The notes: a model not told the origin generated them from the letters alone. 64,000 nucleotides of DNA from CAVUWL01 sp963787415 (GCA_963787415.1 CAWBCO010000002.1:124001-188000), one strand, 5' to 3'. Counted from the stretch's first letter, positions 45,842-55,144 are shown. Made by a program: numbers and translations.

Positions 45842-46339
45842 GTGACCGCGGCCTATTTTCTCATGCGCCTGGATGGCGCGGCGCAGGTAGCCCAGATCGT
45901 CTTGGCCGCGTCTGCCCTTGTGGCCGTCATGGTCGCGACCGCTCAGGTCCTGTCCGCGCGCAGCGCCACGAAGCAGACGCTGACCTACAACTACATGGAG
46001 CGTTTCAACAGCCCCGAGCTGCTGCCGTTCCACCAAAAAACAGCAGACCTATTTAGGTCCAGAACCCCTGCGGACGAGGGCGAACGATATGCCGACTTCC
46101 TGAAGTGGGACCAAAAGGACAAACTCGCAGTGCTTGTTGTCCCAAACTTCTTCGAGGAGGTGGCTGGAATGTATAACCACGGGCTCCTGGATCGGAATGT
46201 GGCCAAGGTCTACTTCGGCGAGCTAGGTCAAGACCTCTGGGCGTCCGGTTCGTGGCTGATAGAGCGCTGGCGGAAAACTGACGCCGGCTATTTCGAAGAG
46301 TGGGAGAAGATGCTCCGTGACATGGGGTATCTCAAATAA
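45842..46339 (+). CDS. DUF4760-like membrane-anchored protein
   Basis: 165 residues from GTG 45842. One N-terminal membrane segment ('QIVLAASALVAVMVATAQVL') and a cytoplasmic helical part ('NYMERFNSPELLPFHQKTAD', 'VPNFFEEVAGMYNHGLLDRN') fit DUF4760-type proteins of unknown function. No operon partner is evident. The region 45580-45841 before it has no supported gene. Confidence 0.65.
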   Translation: MTAAYFLMRLDGAAQVAQIVLAASALVAVMVATAQVLSARSATKQTLTYNYMERFNSPELLPFHQKTADLFRSRTPADEGERYADFLKWDQKDKLAVLVVPNFFEEVAGMYNHGLLDRNVAKVYFGELGQDLWASGSWLIERWRKTDAGYFEEWEKMLRDMGYLK

Positions 46340-46388
46340 GCAGCCAGAGTCGCGCATTTGCTCGCCAAAATCTATGAGAGCGGGTGCA

Positions 46389-47438
46389 CTACTTGACCGT
46401 GACGCTCACCTTCGAGCCAGCGGTCAGAACAGTCCCCGGCTTGGGCTTCTGAGTCTTCACCTTCGCCGAGCTGCTCTTTTTGCCCTTGACCTTGCCGAGC
46501 TTGCATTCGGCCTTTAGAAGCGCCTTCTTGGCAGCCTTGAGCTTCTTGCCCTTCAGCTTGGGGACGGTGCAGGTGATCACTGGCGGAGGTGGAGGCGCAA
46601 CGTAGGTGAACCGATCTGGGCTGCTTGTCGCAGTCGTTCCAGCTGGAGTCGTGACGCTGGTGTCCACTGCACCAGCGGTTGTCGTGGCGGGCGCCGTTGC
46701 CGTGATCTTGGTTTCGGAGTTGACCGTATAGCTGGCGGCAGGCTTTGATCCAAACTTGACCGCGCTGACACCAGCGAAGTCATGACCCGTGATGACTACT
46801 GAGGTGCCGCCTGCGGTTGGGCCCGAGGATGGGCTGATCGAGGAGACACCAGGTGGTGGTTGGACTTCGGCGTTAAAGGCGATCTCGCCTTCGGCAATCA
46901 GTTCTCCGGCCACGGGCGTTCCTTCAGGAAGTGGAGGAGTCCAATAGGCATAGGTCGCCGTTTTCGTTTCGAAATAGCCGACCGGCGCAGCAGCTTCTAG
47001 GTCAAGTCCGATCGTCTGGCCGGCCTTGACCTGCAGGTTCGCTGGGAAGGTTTCCACCCCCGAGCCGGTTGGGGTCTCGGGTGCGCTCGTACCCGATGCG
47101 GTGTAGTCGACTTCTTTAGCAGCGACTTCCGCTCCAGGTGTGAGCACCCGAAGCTTGTATTTGAAGGGACTGGCACCATCGAGAATCCGCCAGCGAACAA
47201 TCGTGCCGCTGACGGGCGAAGTGATCAGCGCTCCGCTCTCAGGGAGCACAGCCATCGCCACGGTGCAGTTCACTTTTTCACACGATTCTGGTTTGAACGA
47301 GGCTGTCAGCGGGCTGCCGATCGTTACTGGTGCTGCCTGGGCGCTTGCAGCCGAGAAGAGCATCAGGGCGCCGACGGCCGTTGCGGCAAGGTAGGAGAGG
47401 CGGACAGAGGCGCGGGAGAGCTCGGACGAGAGTTTCAT
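46389..47438 (-). CDS. secreted TIG/PASTA-domain surface protein, module B
   Basis: 349 residues from ATG 47438. Signal peptide 'VGALMLFSAASAQA'; an N-terminal beta-rich domain ('SPVSGTIVRWRILDGAS'); a TIG/IPT domain ('SISPSSGPTAGGTSVVITG'); and a C-terminal PASTA-like unit ('CTVPKLKGKKLKAAKKALL', 'QKPKPGTVLTAGSKVSVTV'). This is the intact reference for modules A and C. It follows the 47564-48262 gene after 125 bases that contain the conserved hairpin. Confidence 0.92.
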   Translation of the reverse strand: MKLSSELSRASVRLSYLAATAVGALMLFSAASAQAAPVTIGSPLTASFKPESCEKVNCTVAMAVLPESGALITSPVSGTIVRWRILDGASPFKYKLRVLTPGAEVAAKEVDYTASGTSAPETPTGSGVETFPANLQVKAGQTIGLDLEAAAPVGYFETKTATYAYWTPPLPEGTPVAGELIAEGEIAFNAEVQPPPGVSSISPSSGPTAGGTSVVITGHDFAGVSAVKFGSKPAASYTVNSETKITATAPATTTAGAVDTSVTTPAGTTATSSPDRFTYVAPPPPPVITCTVPKLKGKKLKAAKKALLKAECKLGKVKGKKSSSAKVKTQKPKPGTVLTAGSKVSVTVK

Positions 47439-47508
47439 GGCGCGGGAGACTAACCGAGCCTCCGGATCACCGGCAAGCCAGCTCGAACAGGCGCTTAGAG
47501 GCGAGCAA

Positions 47509-47538
47509 GGCCCGGACAGCCGTGGTGCCATCCGGGCC
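47509..47538 (-). promoter_or_regulatory. conserved intergenic hairpin, module B
   Basis: GGCCCGGA and TCCGGGCC form a perfect 8-bp stem around a 14-base loop. The loop as well as the stem is conserved in modules A and C. Confidence 0.65.
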
Positions 47539-47563
47539 TTTGATTTCCTTGGTCGCTCGTTGC

Positions 47564-48262
47564 CTAACCCTGAGGGCGGTACGTGACTCCACTCAAGAGC
47601 GCTTCTTTTTCTTTGCCTCCGTAGACAGTTCCGGCCTTGAGGGAGTGGCCTTGAAAGCTCGAGCCCGCTCCTGCGATGATGATTCCGTTTCCTTCTCCGC
47701 CTGCCGCGAATATCTGGATGACGCCGTTCGCCGGCCGAAAGCCGGGAGGAAGGGTGAAAATTGGGACAAAATTGGAGGAGAGTTCTTCTGTACCTACCTG
47801 AATCGCCCCTTCGAGATGAACGATGCCGTCGTGGTCTTTGTAGAAACCGGCGGGCGGCAGGCCGCTCACCACTGGTGATACGAGGTTTCTGCTTCCCCCT
47901 TCAAACGGGGGCTCGTTCGACGCGTTAACGAGGTTGATGGCTTCAGGCGGCGTGAGGCCGCTTGCCGTGGCGGCGGTTGTGGCGCTGCTCGCGGTGGTGG
48001 CGTTAGTAGCCGAGGGCACCGTACCCATCGTCGAGGAGTTGATCTGGGTACCGGTCAACGAGCCGCTCTTGACCTGCGTGCCTGTGATCGCTCCGTTTTT
48101 GATTTTCGCCGCAGTGACCGCCTGGTTCTTGATCTGCTTGGTGCCCACCGAGTTCTTGCCGAGCTTGGTGGCTGCGAAGGCTGCTCCTCCGCCTAGCAAA
48201 AGGAATACGGCGATCGTTGACATCACGTTGGCATAGGTCAGCTTGCTGCGAATGGTTCTCAT
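47564..48262 (-). CDS. 'RSKLTYANVM' secreted repeat protein, module B
   Basis: 232 residues, intact. The start 'MRTIRSKLTYANVMSTIAVF' leads into a hydrophobic 'LLLGGGAAFAA' signal or anchor. Short repeats follow ('KNQAVTAAKIKNGAITGTQV', 'GSLTGTQINSSTMG'), then a Thr/Ala linker and a C-terminal beta-rich domain ('VSPVVSGLPPAGFYKDHDG', 'PPGFRPANGVIQIFAAGGEG'). The N-terminal part is widespread in Solirubrobacterales. Its C-terminal domain matches the partial gene at the window end but not module A, so the modules share their N-termini with different C-terminal domains. Confidence 0.88.
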   Translation of the reverse strand: MRTIRSKLTYANVMSTIAVFLLLGGGAAFAATKLGKNSVGTKQIKNQAVTAAKIKNGAITGTQVKSGSLTGTQINSSTMGTVPSATNATTASSATTAATASGLTPPEAINLVNASNEPPFEGGSRNLVSPVVSGLPPAGFYKDHDGIVHLEGAIQVGTEELSSNFVPIFTLPPGFRPANGVIQIFAAGGEGNGIIIAGAGSSFQGHSLKAGTVYGGKEKEALLSGVTYRPQG

Positions 48263-48452
48263 GCGGGATCTCCGAGTCGTCGTGGTTGAACGAGCTCGAT
48301 CAGCCTATGCCGGGCACAGAGGTCGTGCAAAGAGGCCCTCGGACGGCCGTTGAGATGACAGCGGGGCCATTTGGCAACGACCCGACGCCGACAAGCCGCC
48401 CGACTGGGCGATAGGTTGTCGCGGTCAGGGGTTGGCTACAGACAGGAGAAGC

Positions 48453-48950
48453 ATGAAGCACTTTCGGATCGTGGTACTTGCATTGGGAGCGGTAGTTGCG
48501 CTGGTTGCTCTGGCCGGTTGCGGCTCCTCTAAGACACACGGTGCCGAAGGAACCTTGCACTTCACTGAACTTGGCGGCAACGCGGGAAGCTTTGGCGTGA
48601 TTGGAAAAGCGTCTGAAAAAGGCTTTGCCCCTGGTAATGGGCTTGCGTTCTCCTCGCCGCTACAGAACTCCGAAAAAAAGACCGTGGGTGAAATCAACGC
48701 CGCTTGCATCGTCACCCAGCCGTCTCCAGGCGAAACTCTAAACGGAACTTGTTCTGGGACTGCGACCGTCCCCGGTGGCACCTTCGCGGTCAACCTCGGC
48801 GGCAAAGAAATCGGCAACGGAGGTCACTCGGGTGCGATCGTCGGAGGCACCGGCAAATACAACGGGGCGCTTGGCAACTTCAGTTCGAAGAAGACGGATA
48901 GCGGCGAACATTCCCCCGAAACCCTGACCTTCAACTACATCCTGCCGTAG
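48453..48950 (+). CDS. secreted lipoprotein, allene-oxide-cyclase/dirigent-like barrel
   Basis: 165 residues from ATG 48453, preceded by AGGAGA. The signal ends in a lipobox ('ALVALAGCGSS', Cys near residue 23). The mature part is Gly- and Thr-rich beta ('GTCSGTATVPGGTFAVNLGG', 'GAIVGGTGKYNGALGNFSS'), the pattern of small beta-barrels of the allene oxide cyclase-like superfamily. Function unknown. Confidence 0.8.
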   Translation: MKHFRIVVLALGAVVALVALAGCGSSKTHGAEGTLHFTELGGNAGSFGVIGKASEKGFAPGNGLAFSSPLQNSEKKTVGEINAACIVTQPSPGETLNGTCSGTATVPGGTFAVNLGGKEIGNGGHSGAIVGGTGKYNGALGNFSSKKTDSGEHSPETLTFNYILP

Positions 48951-48963
48951 TCCGAGGCTGTGT

Positions 48964-49000
48964 CTGACCGCGTGGCCTGAGTGACGGGCTGCGCGGTCAG
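48964..49000 (+). terminator. hairpin downstream of lipoprotein gene
   Basis: CTGACCGCG (48964-48972) pairs with CGCGGTCAG (48992-49000) without mismatch. It lies 14 bases after the stop; no T run follows. Confidence 0.45.
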
Positions 49001-49169
49001 GAACGGCTCGAAAGGCTCCGTAAGCGCACAGAACACTCCAGCGTGGCCGCGTGAACTACCGAGCGTCCGCTGGCCGGGCCGGCAGACCCGGGGTGAGGGT
49101 CACACGGTCGCGCGAGCGGTGTTGCCGGGGAGGCCGACTCGCAGGGCAGAGCGCAAGTCGTTGCGCCGC

Positions 49170-49382
49170 CTAGCCTAGCTCGGCGGGCGCTGCGCCAGTT
49201 GCATCGTCCCCTTTTCGATCCGACCCGGAGCCATCGTCCTCTCCGTCCTCGCTCGGCGCTTTGACGATGCCGACGATAAGGGGGACCGAGACATCGTCTC
49301 GCAGCAGGCAACGTGGGCAATACCCAATGGTCGCGGCACGGATGGGGCTGAAGCTACTCCCGCATCGCTCGCAGTGAACCAT
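49170..49382 (-). CDS. small zinc-ribbon protein
   Basis: 70 residues from ATG 49382 after a purine-rich GAGAGAGAGAG. Two CxxC pairs ('CERCGSSFSPIRAATIGYC' and 'CPRC') form a zinc ribbon, followed by an acidic tail. No partner is evident. Confidence 0.6.
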   Translation of the reverse strand: MVHCERCGSSFSPIRAATIGYCPRCLLRDDVSVPLIVGIVKAPSEDGEDDGSGSDRKGDDATGAAPAELG

Positions 49383-49867
49383 CTCTCTCTCTCTCGCTCC
49401 TCGTATTCCTTGGCGGGGGGTTCAACCACCGCCAGATGGCCACCAAGCCCTTCGGCAATCCTGCACCCTTGTCCCCAATCCGATGAGGAGTGCAGCCCAC
49501 TATTAATCGCCATGGTGCTTATTTCTATTCCCTGGGCAACATGGATCGAAACCTCAATGTCTCGTCCTGCTTGCGCTTCGCCGCGATCCTCGGCGTCGTG
49601 CTCGGATCGGTGGGATTCTTGCTGATCGCGACCTTGGCTTGAGGCACGATCGCGAACCCTTTAGCCGACCTTCGCAATATGCGGATGCTCTCGTCCATCG
49701 ACCTCCTCGGCCGCCGACCACCTGACCTTCACGCTGTAGGACCCTCACCTGCCTCGCGTCATACACGTACCCGTGCATCTTCCACCTATTGGAATCGGGC
49801 TGAGCCCACGGTCCCTGCACCGATTGCCGGACGGCAATCGGGAGGCGCCAAAGCTGGCACCCGCGGC
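49383..49867. other. intergenic stretch with a possible tiny membrane peptide
   Basis: Nothing firm. A 33-codon frame at 49541-49642 on the plus strand encodes one hydrophobic segment ('RFAAILGVVLGSVGFLLIAT') but lacks a ribosome binding site. The rest shows no supported gene. Confidence 0.3.
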
Positions 49868-50455
49868 TCAACCAGCGCCTGAGGCGGCTCCGGCTCGCTG
49901 GCCCTCGTGCACGCCCTCGGCGAACTCCTCGACGATCTTTGCCTTGAAGGCCGCGAGGTCGTCGGGTTTACGGCTTGAGACCAATCCTTGGTCGACATGG
50001 ACCTCCTCATCGACCCACTCGGCGCCGGCGTTCCGCAGGTCGGTCTGCAGGCTCGGCCAGGAGGTGAGGGTGCGACCACCTAACACGTCGGCCTCGATCA
50101 GCGTCCAGGGGCCATGGCAGATCACCCCAACCGGCTTGCCCGCATCGAAGAAGGCACGAACGAACTCAACCGCCTCCTGCTCGGTTCGCAACTGGTCAGA
50201 ATTGGCGACTCCCCCCGGGAGGACCAAGCCGTCGTAGTCGCCGACGTCGGCCTCGCCCAGCGTCTTGGTCGGCGAGAAGCAGTCGCCCTTGTCGAGGTGG
50301 TTAAAGGCTTGGATCTTCTCGTCCTTGGGAGCGATCAAATCCGCATCCGCGCCGGCCTTGCCCACCGCCAACAGCGGCTCGGTCAGCTCCACCTGCTCTA
50401 CGCCTTCATTTGAGACGAGGAAGGCGATTCGCTTTCCCTGCAGCTCGTTAGCCAT
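49868..50455 (-). CDS. DJ-1/PfpI family protein (type 1 glutamine amidotransferase-like)
   Basis: 195 residues. 'RIAFLVSNEGVEQVELTEPL' opens the domain; the nucleophilic Cys lies in 'GVICHGPWTLIEADVL', and 'YDGLVLPGGVANSDQLR' precedes it as in PfpI/YhbO proteins, which act as stress proteases, chaperones or deglycases. The C-terminus is extended by about 20 Ala/Gly/Glu-rich residues. Monocistronic. Confidence 0.92.
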   Translation of the reverse strand: MANELQGKRIAFLVSNEGVEQVELTEPLLAVGKAGADADLIAPKDEKIQAFNHLDKGDCFSPTKTLGEADVGDYDGLVLPGGVANSDQLRTEQEAVEFVRAFFDAGKPVGVICHGPWTLIEADVLGGRTLTSWPSLQTDLRNAGAEWVDEEVHVDQGLVSSRKPDDLAAFKAKIVEEFAEGVHEGQRAGAASGAG

Positions 50456-50661
50456 CTGAACTCCTTTCTCGGATTGCTTTTCAAATTTCTGACGGCAACC
50501 GCCCGAACACCTCTCCGCCCTAGACGGTTGGTCTTCTCACCCAAGCGGGAACCGGATCGATTCCGGTCAAAAGCCGCTGGGATTCGGGTGGCGCCGTCTT
50601 CGCTTCGCCTACCCGGTCTTGGCCGGGGCTGAACCTGTCCGGTGAAGAATCGCCCTACCGG

Positions 50662-52346
50662 TCAGGGATGCGAGGCTTCCGGCCTGATCGCGAGGATCAC
50701 CAGGTCATCGCGGAGGCTTCCCCCGCCCCGGGCAAGCGGATCCATCCGCAGACGCTCGGTCAGCTCTCCCAGCTCGAGACCTGAGAGGGAATGCGCCATC
50801 TCAGCCAGGGCCTCCGGCCTGCAATGGCTCTCAACCGGGCCGGCCTCGAGCCAGCCGTCGGTGTAGAGGATCAGGGTGTCGCCGGGAGCGACGAGCGCCT
50901 CGTGGCGCTGGATCGAAGCGCCTGGCCACGCCCCGAGCACCGACCCACCACCAAACCTGGCAGGCTCCCCTCGGGCGACGTGGATGGCTGGGGGATGGCC
51001 GGCGGCAGCCAGATTCAGGCTCCAACCGTCCTCGCAGGAGCGCATCCGAACCAGCAGTGCAGTCGCGAAATCGTTCAGGCTGGTCCCCTCCAAGAGCAGC
51101 TCGTTCACCTTCTCCAGCACCTCCACCGGCTCGTCGACCTCTCGGGTTAGGCCTCGCACCGAATGGCGCACCGCGACCGCGGCGGCGGCGGCGCCGCTTC
51201 CCTTGCCCGCCACGTCCCCGATCAGAACCCAGCAACCGTCCTCGGTGGGGAGCACGTCGTAGAGGTCCCCCCGATCTCGATCCCCTCTCCTGCAGCCTCG
51301 AACACGACCGAGATCTCAAGCCCCGGAACCGCCGGCGGCCGGGGCGGGCGCAGTCCGCGCTGCAGGTTTTTGGCGATCAGATCGCGCTCGCGGTAGAGGC
51401 GGGCGTTGTCCAGGGCCATTGCCGCGCGATCGGCCAGCTCGCTCAGAAACTCGAGGTCGGCGGGGTCATATCGCAGGTCCTTTCGGGCGTGGAGGAACGA
51501 GAGCGCCCCAAGCGTCCGCCCTCGCGCCACCAAGGCTACGACGGCCGCCGAGTTGTAGCCAGCGTCGTCCATCAGGCGCCGGTGCTCCTCACTCTGGGCA
51601 ACCTGCCCGATCACCTCGGGCGCCTTGAGGTCGCGCCAGATCATGGGGTGACCCTCGCGCAGCACCTGGGCGACCGGGTGCTCGCCATCAGGGTCAAGCG
51701 GCGAGCGCCTGCGGATTGCTTCCAGCCGCTCCGCGGCGCCGGGATCGATCCCGGCAACCACGCTGTCGCCGAGCCAACCGTCTTGGCGCATGAAATCGAT
51801 CACGCACAGCTCGGCGAGCTCCGGCACCGCCGTGCCGACGATTGTCCGAGCCGTCTCGAACGGATCCAGGGAGGAGTCGAGGTGCCGGCTTGCCGCGAGG
51901 AGGAACTCCTGCGCCCGACGCCGTCGCTTTTCAGCCGTGATGTCGCGGGCTATGACCGATGCCCCGACCATTCCTTGCATCTTGTTTTCGATCGGCGAGA
52001 CGGTCAACGAGACGTCGATTCGCGTCCCGTCTTTGCGGATTCGCTCTGTCTCGTAGGTTTCCAGGCGCTCGCCGCGGAAGACGCGATCGAGGATCTCTTG
52101 CTCCTCGTTCTTGTGGTCGAGAGGAATCAAGAAGGAGATGTGGCGACCTACCGCTTCCTCATCGCTATAGCCATAGAGCCGCTCGGCTGCCAGGTTCCAC
52201 GATGTAACTATGCAGTTCAGGTCCTTGCTTATAACCGCGTCCTGGGTCCCTTGCACGACCTCGGCAAAATCATGGGATCCCCGCTCTGCGGCCTCGACTT
52301 GCCGATCGGCATTCGTGGGGTCATCTGACCTGCGGCCGATGGACAT
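50662..52346 (-). pseudogene. PAS-GAF-SpoIIE (RsbU-like) phosphatase, one frameshift
   Basis: From ATG 52346 (or 52370): a PAS domain ('VVQGTQDAVISKDLNCIVTS', 'RIRKDGTRIDVSLTVSPI'), a GAF domain ('RTIVGTAVPELAELCVIDFM') and a linker helix ('NARLYRERDLIAKNLQRGL') typical before SpoIIE domains. The phosphatase part starts in the same gene but after a break in the run of C at 51267-51272: adding one base restores 'EIGGDLYDVLPTEDGCWVLI', including the metal-binding Gly-Gly-Asp. It then runs to 50662 with 'GDVAGKG' and 'LILYTDG'. Such proteins activate anti-anti-sigma factors in stress signalling. Probably intact in the organism. Confidence 0.85.
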
Positions 52347-52539
52347 CGCGAACTGCCGCAGTCGGCCCACCGCGGCAGCTTATTAGCCTTCCGGGAACAG
52401 CCTGCGATTTCGCAGCTCCTTGTGCCGCCGAGGACCGGCTCCACTCACCCTTTGCGCCGGCAAGCGCGCGCTGCAGCTGGTCCTTGCTCATCTTGCCCCA
52501 GGGAAACTCCAACACAGAAGCTTTACCTTGCCCTGCGTC

Positions 52540-52803
52540 TCAACGGGGGTCGCTGCCGTAGGCAGCCGAGCGGTGGCGAATGGCGAGGACGCGAACCGTC
52601 TTGTCGCCATCGGTCAGCTGATAGAGGATCCGGTAGGCACCGACCCTGAGTGAGCGTAGACCTCGCAGCCTGCCTCGCAGCGCGTGTCCCCCTCGCGGTT
52701 CTCGCTCCAAAAGGCCCAAGGCGTCCTCGACGGCGTCGATCAACGGCCAGCTCAACTCGAGCAGCTCGCGGCGGGCGCGCTGAGCGAGGACAAGCCGCGC
52801 CAA
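52540..52803 (-). CDS. RelE/ParE-family toxin
   Basis: 87 residues from TTG 52803. 'LVLAQRARRELLELSWPLID' and 'LRGRLRGLRSLRVGAYRILYQ' followed by 'VRVLAIRHRSAAYG' match the compact RelE/ParE fold; the basic 'RVGAYRILY' strand and C-terminal 'RHR' are typical. It starts three bases after the antitoxin stop. The target (ribosomal mRNA or gyrase) cannot be told from sequence. Confidence 0.9.
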   Translation of the reverse strand: MARLVLAQRARRELLELSWPLIDAVEDALGLLEREPRGGHALRGRLRGLRSLRVGAYRILYQLTDGDKTVRVLAIRHRSAAYGSDPR

Positions 52804-52806
52804 CGC

Positions 52807-53109
52807 TCAGTCGGCGGTCACCCGGCGCTCGGCCAGCTCGCTGCGAAGCTCGGCCAGGGTGAGCGTCTCGCCACGCTCGATCTCGGCGAGCCCCTCCTCC
52901 AGCGCCAGGAGAGCGTCCGGATCGGAGAGGATCTCCGCGGTTTCCTCCAGCGCCTCGTACTCATCGATAGGGACAAGGGCCGCCGCGGGTTTCCCGTTGC
53001 GGGTCACCAAGACGTGATCGCGGCGATCGCTGACGTCGTCAAGCAGTCTGCTGAGGTTGCTGCGCAGCTCGCGCACAGGGACGGTCTTGGCCACAGGCAG
53101 AGTGTACAT
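52807..53109 (-). CDS. Phd/YefM-family antitoxin
   Basis: 100 residues from ATG 53109. 'VAKTVPVRELRSNLSRLLDD' and 'VLVTRNGKPAAALVPIDEYE' are the Phd/YefM DNA-binding and dimer region; the C-terminal helix ('ALEEGLAEIERGETLTLAEL') would neutralise the toxin. An inverted repeat spans the start codon, suggesting autoregulation. Confidence 0.92.
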   Translation of the reverse strand: MYTLPVAKTVPVRELRSNLSRLLDDVSDRRDHVLVTRNGKPAAALVPIDEYEALEETAEILSDPDALLALEEGLAEIERGETLTLAELRSELAERRVTAD

Positions 53110-53121
53110 GATCGCGTACAC
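53102..53121. promoter_or_regulatory. inverted repeat over the phd-like start codon
   Basis: GTGTAC at 53102-53107 and GTACAC at 53116-53121 form the arms of a 20-bp imperfect palindrome (8 of 10 pairs) that includes the ATG. Phd/YefM proteins commonly bind such a site to repress their own operon. Confidence 0.55.
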
Positions 53122-53445
53122 ACACCGTCCTGCCTTGCCTAGAGCTCGGAGGCGGATAGGTGCACGGAAATGGCTTGGCCGGCCGCAGCTGGGCCGTGAT
53201 CGTCTTGACCAGGGACTATTGGCGGCTGAGGTAGACGAGCTATTTGGCGAGCCCGGCGAGCCCTGCTGCATCGATCGAAGGTCGAGGCACGATGGAGATT
53301 TCGCGCACGGTCATATCTAAAAGCCTGTTTGTACGGGAGAGCTTGGCTGCGACAGGTCCGAAGTGTTCTTCACGAGCTCGAATTCTTCGCTGGCGAAAGG
53401 AGTTGCGAAGGTTTCTCCACAATCAATCCAAACTACAACTCACCA
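53110..53445. other. intergenic stretch
   Basis: Apart from the operator at its left end I see no supported gene. A 60-codon minus-strand frame at 53240-53422 has no family resemblance. Confidence 0.4.
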
Positions 53446-54078
53446 TCAGGTCATCGAAGCTGAGGAGGTCGCAGTCGCCTGTCGACGTCGCTGCCTCACC
53501 ATCACCGCACCGATTGAGAGCGCGGCGAGAGCGGCGGCGGCGATCAGGATCGGAACAACTGGCGAGGAGCCGCCGCTGTTCGAAGTCTGCGTGGATCCGG
53601 CTGACCCTCCCGCCTGATCAACATTGTTGGCGGAAGATCGGTTCACGCCGCTTTGCTGATGACCGGAGCCTCCACTGGCTGCCGGCGAGGTTGCACCGTT
53701 GCGCTGCCTTTTTGCAGAGCTGCCGGACGCCGAGGACGATGCTCTGTGAAGACGCGATTCTGTCGAGCCGCTCTGGCCGGGTGTTGAAGCTCCGCCGTTC
53801 GCGGTGGAGGAGTTTGCGGTTGCCCCGGGGTGGGATGGGATTTTGCTGGTTCCGGTGGCGGTGGGAAGTTCATTTTCATACTGGACGCCGCTTGAGTCCG
53901 CCTGGGCAAGGACCGGGAAGCAGGCACAGGCCAGCAATGCAAGCGCTGGCGCGAGCCAGACCAGGGCTCGCGCAAGGTGTCTGGCCCTGACAACTCTCTG
54001 GCCGGTTTGGAGCAGTGCAATGCGCCACACCTGTGCTGGTCCCCACAATCGTCGTGATTGTGTCTTCGGCTCGTTCAT
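53446..54078 (-). CDS. Ser-rich surface protein with N-terminal signal and C-terminal anchor
   Basis: 210 residues. A hydrophobic signal (about residues 38-58, 'WLAPALALLACACFPVLAQA') is followed by a low-complexity Ser/Gly/Asn region ('SASGSSAKRQRNGATSPAAS', 'SAGSTQTSNSGGSS') and a C-terminal membrane segment ('VVPILIAAAALAALSIGAVM') with a basic cytoplasmic tail ('VRQRRRQ'). This is the layout of a stalk-like wall protein. No sortase motif is evident. Confidence 0.75.
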   Translation of the reverse strand: MNEPKTQSRRLWGPAQVWRIALLQTGQRVVRARHLARALVWLAPALALLACACFPVLAQADSSGVQYENELPTATGTSKIPSHPGATANSSTANGGASTPGQSGSTESRLHRASSSASGSSAKRQRNGATSPAASGGSGHQQSGVNRSSANNVDQAGGSAGSTQTSNSGGSSPVVPILIAAAALAALSIGAVMVRQRRRQATATSSASMT

Positions 54079-54656
54079 CTACAGATTGCTATTACCCACT
54101 TTTTCGACCATTGATGCTGACAACCTTGAACAAGACAAGAAAGTTGGCATTCATTTGCCGAAAGCGGGCACGCAAACGACCCGGAGGGAAGAGAGCCCCC
54201 GGGCGGCCATAACAGGGCTGGGACGTCCCCGGCCCAAGCGTTTGCGCTACAACTGGCCGTGCCGCACAGGGAAGGCGGGACGACCTTGGAACTGCGAGCT
54301 GGGGCTAGGGGACCCTACTCGCAGCACTGCGTAAATAAGAATACACAGGACCATAAATCAAGGGGTAGGGGCCTCTATTAACCAGTATCTAGGCTAGATT
54401 ATCGGAATACTGACGTACCAATATCTGGATGGTCCCTGCCGACTTCGCGGAAAGCGGAAACGGTCCGGAGGCCTCCCCCGCGCCAGCCTGAGCAGCGGGG
54501 CGAGCAAGTCGGTGCTCCGGGCGGGGCTCATGAGAGGTTTGGGGCGTTGGCTCGGCCCAATGCATAACGTCGCGACCCTCGCCCCGTCGAATCCGGTGGG
54601 GATCTAGTTCGACCGGGGGGTTGACCCCCGTCCACCCGATAGGGCATCACGTGGTT
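54079..54656. other. intergenic region, 578 bases
   Basis: No gene supported. The part 54325-54440 is clearly less GC-rich than the surroundings and may hold promoters, but no clear -35/-10 pair could be assigned. Confidence 0.4.
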
Positions 54657-54977
54657 ATGCCTCTTAATCCGGCGACACTCGATTCGGACACGCCGGAGAC
54701 ACTCGATGGGCGCGAATATCCTGGGTACCTGCGGGCTTATGAGGCCTATGACAAGCAGCTCCTGCCCCGACTCGCACTATTGAACAAGGCGAGCGCAAAT
54801 GAGTTCGCGCTCTCAATCGATGAACCGAGGTTGCGCTCCTTGGCATCACGCTGGCTGGCGTCGGCGGAGTGGCGAGGCCTGATCGAGCGAGACGACGAGG
54901 ACATGGCCAGTCGACGCATTTATGCGCTTACGGATCGCGGTCGTGCCTCAAGGTCGCGGAGCAGCTCGGCGGCATAG
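54657..54977 (+). CDS. winged-helix-like small protein
   Basis: 106 residues from ATG 54657. The C-terminal half 'LRSLASRWLASAEWRGLIER' followed by 'DDEDMASRRIYALTDRGR' has the recognition helix and wing spacing of MarR/PadR-like winged helices. The N-terminus ('PETLDGREYPGYLRAYEAYD') is not recognised. The last 19 codons overlap the convergent gene at 54920-55144, so either end may be misread. Confidence 0.55.
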   Translation: MPLNPATLDSDTPETLDGREYPGYLRAYEAYDKQLLPRLALLNKASANEFALSIDEPRLRSLASRWLASAEWRGLIERDDEDMASRRIYALTDRGRASRSRSSSAA

Positions 54978-55144
54978 GTGACTTCGCCAAGGTCGGGCTC
55001 GTTTTCGTCCATGAACTTCTCGATCCAGCGCCGGGCGAGCCGCTCGTACGCGTCGGGTCCTGCTTCAGCGCCATCAGCGTCAAGGTCAGTCGCGTGTCGG
55101 CGGTCCGGGCTGGCCACCTCGTGCGCCCCCATTGAGCCAAGCAC
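54920..55144 (-). CDS. small helical protein, same family as 45248-45565, frameshifted
   Basis: 'DAYERLARRWIEKFMDENEP' and 'LGEVTYAAELLRDLEARP' align in character with 'RFDAMAQRWIVRLIQERQ' of the 45.2 kb gene. The N-terminal part is better in another frame ('RLTLTLMALKQDP', about 55060-55110), so one indel near 55060 is likely. Role unknown. Confidence 0.5.
   Translation of the reverse strand: MLGSMGAHEVASPDRRHATDLDADGAEAGPDAYERLARRWIEKFMDENEPDLGEVTYAAELLRDLEARPRSVSA

Noticed and set aside
51057..52328. 423-codon open frame on the plus strand
   Set aside because: Antisense to the PAS-GAF-SpoIIE gene, whose domains are clear; composition is Arg/Pro-rich as expected for a shadow.
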